Positions 31,346 to 33,135 of a stretch of 33,135 bases of DNA are shown here, piece by piece. Position 1 is the first letter of the stretch. Each line of letters opens with the position of its first letter. A model generated the notes under the pieces. It had not been told where the DNA came from. It saw nothing but the letters and a program-made list of their open reading frames with translations, and did not search any database. The DNA comes from an uncultured Lachnospiraceae bacterium (GTDB taxonomy: Bacteria; Bacillota; Clostridia; Lachnospirales; Lachnospiraceae): positions 1 through 33,135 of the forward strand of contig CAJUST010000026.1 in NCBI GenBank assembly GCA_910589105.1, read 5' to 3'. The position numbers and the translations under genes are program-made.

Positions 31346-32728
31346 ATGTCGAATTTAGTGGAACAGGCAAAAAAGGGAAAACGTGTGGCATTGCTTGAAT
31401 TATACGATAAGTATTGGAAAGAGGCAAAGATTGTCGCATCCAGCTTGTTGATGGAGGACAATGCTGCAAATATAGCCGTTATGCAGGCGTTTCAACATAT
31501 ATGGGATTCTTTGCAGGGGGAAGAAGGCGGTGAAGAAGGGTTCCGGAAAAAATTAATCAGTGAAACAGTTTCTTTCTGCCGTCAAAAGAACGGTAAAAAG
31601 AAAAAAATTTCTTTAACAGTTCCACCGAATAAAAATTTTCTAGTCACGGGAAATGATATGGAAGCTGCATATCAGGAATCGGACGCATTAGCTTCTGTTT
31701 TACAGACATTGCCGGCATCCACACGTTTTGTGTTTGTCTTAAATCAGATAGCGGGGTTTTCCAAAACAGAAATTGCCGCTGCGACGGGATTAAGCGAAAA
31801 AACAGTGGAGCTTGCGTTGGAAGCGCAGCCGCAGAATATAAACGGTATTTTAACGGCATTTTCCCAGAAATCCGGCGACTTTTCCCGTAAGCCTTCAGAA
31901 ATTTTAGAAGAAGCGGTATTGCATGGAAAAGAGGATGCGGTTCTGCCCAAGAAGCAAGAGGAAAAGATCAAAGAAAGTATAGAAGCGTTTGTAGAGCCAT
32001 TTGAAAAAAAGAAAAAAAAGAAATCAGTGACAGCGGCGTCGGCTGTGATAGCGGCAGCAGCCGTTTTGTGCGTTATAGGCTGGTTTGCGTTTAGAGGCGG
32101 AAAGGATACACAAAAGGAAACGTCTTCGACGGAAGCATTGCAGGAAGGGGCTTCTTCGACGGAAGCATTACAGGAAGGAGCATCTTCGACGGAAGCATTG
32201 CAAGAGGGAACAGAAGCTTTAGAAGCGTCTAATTATGCGAAAATTGAAATTCAGGACTACGGTTCAATTACTGTAGCTCTAAATAAGGAAGCCGCTCCTA
32301 AAACAGTAGAAAATTTTATTTCTCTGGCGGAAAGCGGGTTTTATAATGGACTGACGTTTCATAGGATTATAGAAGGGTTTATGATGCAGGGCGGCGATCC
32401 AAATGGAGACGGGTCAGGCGGCTCTGAACAGACAATCACAGGGGAATTTACAGAAAATGGGTTTGAAAATAACTTATCCCATACCAGAGGCGCGATTTCT
32501 ATGGCTCGTTCTTTGGATAATGACAGCGCAAGTTCTCAATTTTTCATTGTGCATCAGGACAGCTTATTTTTAGATGGGAAGTATGCGGTTTTCGGTTATG
32601 TGACGGAGGGAATGGACATTGTGGATGCGGTTTGCTCTGCGGCAGAGCCGACGGACGACGATGGGACAATTCCGCCGGAGCAACAGCCGGTGATCACTTC
32701 TATTCAGATTTTCGATGCGGAAGAATAG
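31346..32728 (+). CDS. Sigma-70-like domain / membrane helix / repeat linker / cyclophilin peptidyl-prolyl isomerase fusion
   Basis: 460 residues from the ATG at 31346, which follows AAGGAGG by five bases; an earlier in-frame ATG (31274) lacks a ribosome binding site. Residues 1-57 resemble sigma region 2 (VALLELYDKYWKEAKIVASSLL…AVMQAFQHIWDSL). Residues 113-160 resemble region 4 with its helix-turn-helix (LPASTRFVFVLNQIAGFSKTEIA…GLSEKTVELAL). After a charged stretch (KKKKKK, 221-226) comes one membrane helix at about 228-248, then three tandem SSTEALQEGA repeats (260-289). A cyclophilin domain follows at about 297-457 with catalytic R340 in FHRII, GFMMQGGDPNGDGSGG, GAISMAR and SSQFF. Basic residues before the helix suggest the sigma-like part is cytosolic and the isomerase is outside. 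It may be a membrane-tethered regulator or a surface foldase. This combination is unfamiliar to me. Confidence 0.8.
   Translation: MSNLVEQAKKGKRVALLELYDKYWKEAKIVASSLLMEDNAANIAVMQAFQHIWDSLQGEEGGEEGFRKKLISETVSFCRQKNGKKKKISLTVPPNKNFLVTGNDMEAAYQESDALASVLQTLPASTRFVFVLNQIAGFSKTEIAAATGLSEKTVELALEAQPQNINGILTAFSQKSGDFSRKPSEILEEAVLHGKEDAVLPKKQEEKIKESIEAFVEPFEKKKKKKSVTAASAVIAAAAVLCVIGWFAFRGGKDTQKETSSTEALQEGASSTEALQEGASSTEALQEGTEALEASNYAKIEIQDYGSITVALNKEAAPKTVENFISLAESGFYNGLTFHRIIEGFMMQGGDPNGDGSGGSEQTITGEFTENGFENNLSHTRGAISMARSLDNDSASSQFFIVHQDSLFLDGKYAVFGYVTEGMDIVDAVCSAAEPTDDDGTIPPEQQPVITSIQIFDAEE
32123..32209 (+). repeat. 30-bp in-frame tandem repeat, three copies
   Basis: Copies at 32123-32152, 32153-32182 and 32183-32209 encode SSTEALQEG(A). 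They differ only at a few synonymous positions. A decayed fourth unit (TEALEA) follows. The repeat forms the stalk between the membrane helix and the cyclophilin domain, and its copy number could vary between strains. Confidence 0.9.
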
Positions 32729-32744
32729 TGGATTATAAGGGATA

Positions 32745-32777
32745 AAAACAGGCAGGTCATTCCTGCCTGTTTTGTTT
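32745..32777 (+). terminator. Terminator after the sigma-like/cyclophilin gene
   Basis: AAAACAGGCAGG (32745-32756) pairs perfectly with 32762-32773 around TCATT, followed by GTTT. The A/T-rich stem base makes it work in both directions. Confidence 0.85.
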
Positions 32778-32830
32778 AGGTAAATAAAGAGGCGGGAAAA
32801 TAGCTTGGAAAGGACAAACAAAAATATTTT

Positions 32831-32858
32831 TTGACAATAAGAGAAGCGTCTATAAAAT
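32831..32858 (+). promoter_or_regulatory. Orphan promoter
   Basis: A perfect TTGACA -35 is 16 bases from TAAAAT, but no recognised gene follows before the tRNA. Confidence 0.55.
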
Positions 32859-33082
32859 TATAATAGGAAGATTCGGAAAGAGTCCGGTGAACTTACAGGC
32901 ATTGCGTAAGAAAATCATGCGGTTAGAAATAGATATAGTTTATTCATGTGGTTGATTTATGGCATAGAAAAAACTTTGATGTAACAAGTATTTACTGAAG
33001 AAAGAAAAGAAAGAATTGCCAATACGGCATTCTTGTGAGCGATTGAAATTCTGTTCGCATTATTCAAAATGGCATAAAAAGA

Positions 33083-33135
33083 AGCGGGTGATGGGAATCG
33101 AACCCACGTATCCAGCTTGGAAGGCTGGTGTTCTA
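33083..33135 (-). tRNA. tRNA-Gly (anticodon UCC), 5' end cut off by window edge
   Basis: Read on the minus strand, the anticodon stem CCAGC/GCTGG encloses CTTCCAA with anticodon TCC (33121-33119), specifying glycine. The T-arm has GTGGG TTCGATT CCCAT, and the acceptor 3' strand CACCCGC ends with a T discriminator at 33083. CCA is not encoded. The 5' end lies beyond the window. Confidence 0.9.

Larger units (their letters stand above)
32729..33082. other. Non-coding interval with promoter and weak hairpin
   Basis: 354 bases. After the terminator there is a good promoter (TTGACA 32831-32836, 16 bases, TAAAAT 32853-32858) reading toward the tRNA on the opposite strand. Downstream, a GTG-started 22-codon frame (32888-32956) has no good Shine-Dalgarno. 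A hairpin AAGAATTGCC/GGCATTCTT near 33011-33034 lacks a clean T-run. It may encode a small RNA or be remnant sequence. The 12-mer GAGCGATTGAAA (33037-33048) recurs from the 69-bp repeat core. Confidence 0.45.

Noticed and set aside
32859..32960. Possible riboswitch or structured leader
   Set aside because: No known riboswitch core was recognised and no gene follows on that strand.

Overview
The window looks like chromosomal DNA of a spore-forming, anaerobic, low-GC Gram-positive bacterium, most likely a gut Clostridia of the Lachnospiraceae type. This is inferred from protein families and gene order, not from a database search. Supporting signs are AAGGAGG-type ribosome binding sites, the stp-stk-rsgA-rpe-thiN order, a YlmC/YmxH sporulation-type protein, a SpoIID-like peptidoglycan-binding protein, a DUF3784 membrane protein, and a sugar ABC cassette with alpha-galactosidase but no local ATPase. 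A truncated tRNA-Gly lies at each edge: GCC anticodon on + at the left, UCC anticodon on - at the right.

Layout. 1-4.2 kb: tRNA-Gly and terminator, a SpoIID-like/PG-binding protein, recJ and a YgjP-type metallopeptidase. 4.2-6.6 kb (minus): a NUDIX hydrolase, a DUF3784 protein and an iron-dependent alcohol dehydrogenase. 6.9-8.3 kb: a small conserved-looking protein translationally coupled to a lipoprotein DNA/RNA endonuclease. 8.3-10.6 kb: a divergent ArsR/CadC-type repressor and Cd/Zn P-type ATPase pair with a clear promoter-operator between them. 10.6-11.0 kb: a 228-bp palindromic element, 31-bp tandem repeats and a terminator. 11.0-14.7 kb (minus): a siroheme nitrite/sulfite reductase and an LTA-synthase-like membrane sulfatase. 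15.1-20.1 kb: the Ser/Thr phosphatase, PASTA kinase, RsgA, Rpe and ThiN operon. 20.1-21.3 kb: a gene-poor tract with ORF remnants and a 69-bp tandem repeat. 21.3-24.8 kb: ychF, ymxH, nrdR, yqeG, rpiB and efp. 24.8-31.1 kb: an alpha-galactoside locus (AraC-type regulator, solute-binding lipoprotein, two permeases, GH36 alpha-galactosidase). 31.3-32.7 kb: a protein joining a sigma-70-like domain, one membrane helix, three perfect 10-residue repeats and a cyclophilin domain.

Working together. The kinase/phosphatase pair senses cell-wall fragments and sits with ribosome biogenesis and central metabolism genes. The metal pump is released by its repressor when Cd/Zn/Pb binds. The galactoside locus imports raffinose-type sugars and splits off galactose inside the cell. 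Its ATPase must come from elsewhere in the genome.

The most unusual items are the sigma-like/TM/cyclophilin fusion (31346-32728), the long structured palindrome that absorbs the end of the ATPase gene (10627-10854), and the 69-bp (23-codon) tandem duplication in the gene-poor tract (20914-21051).
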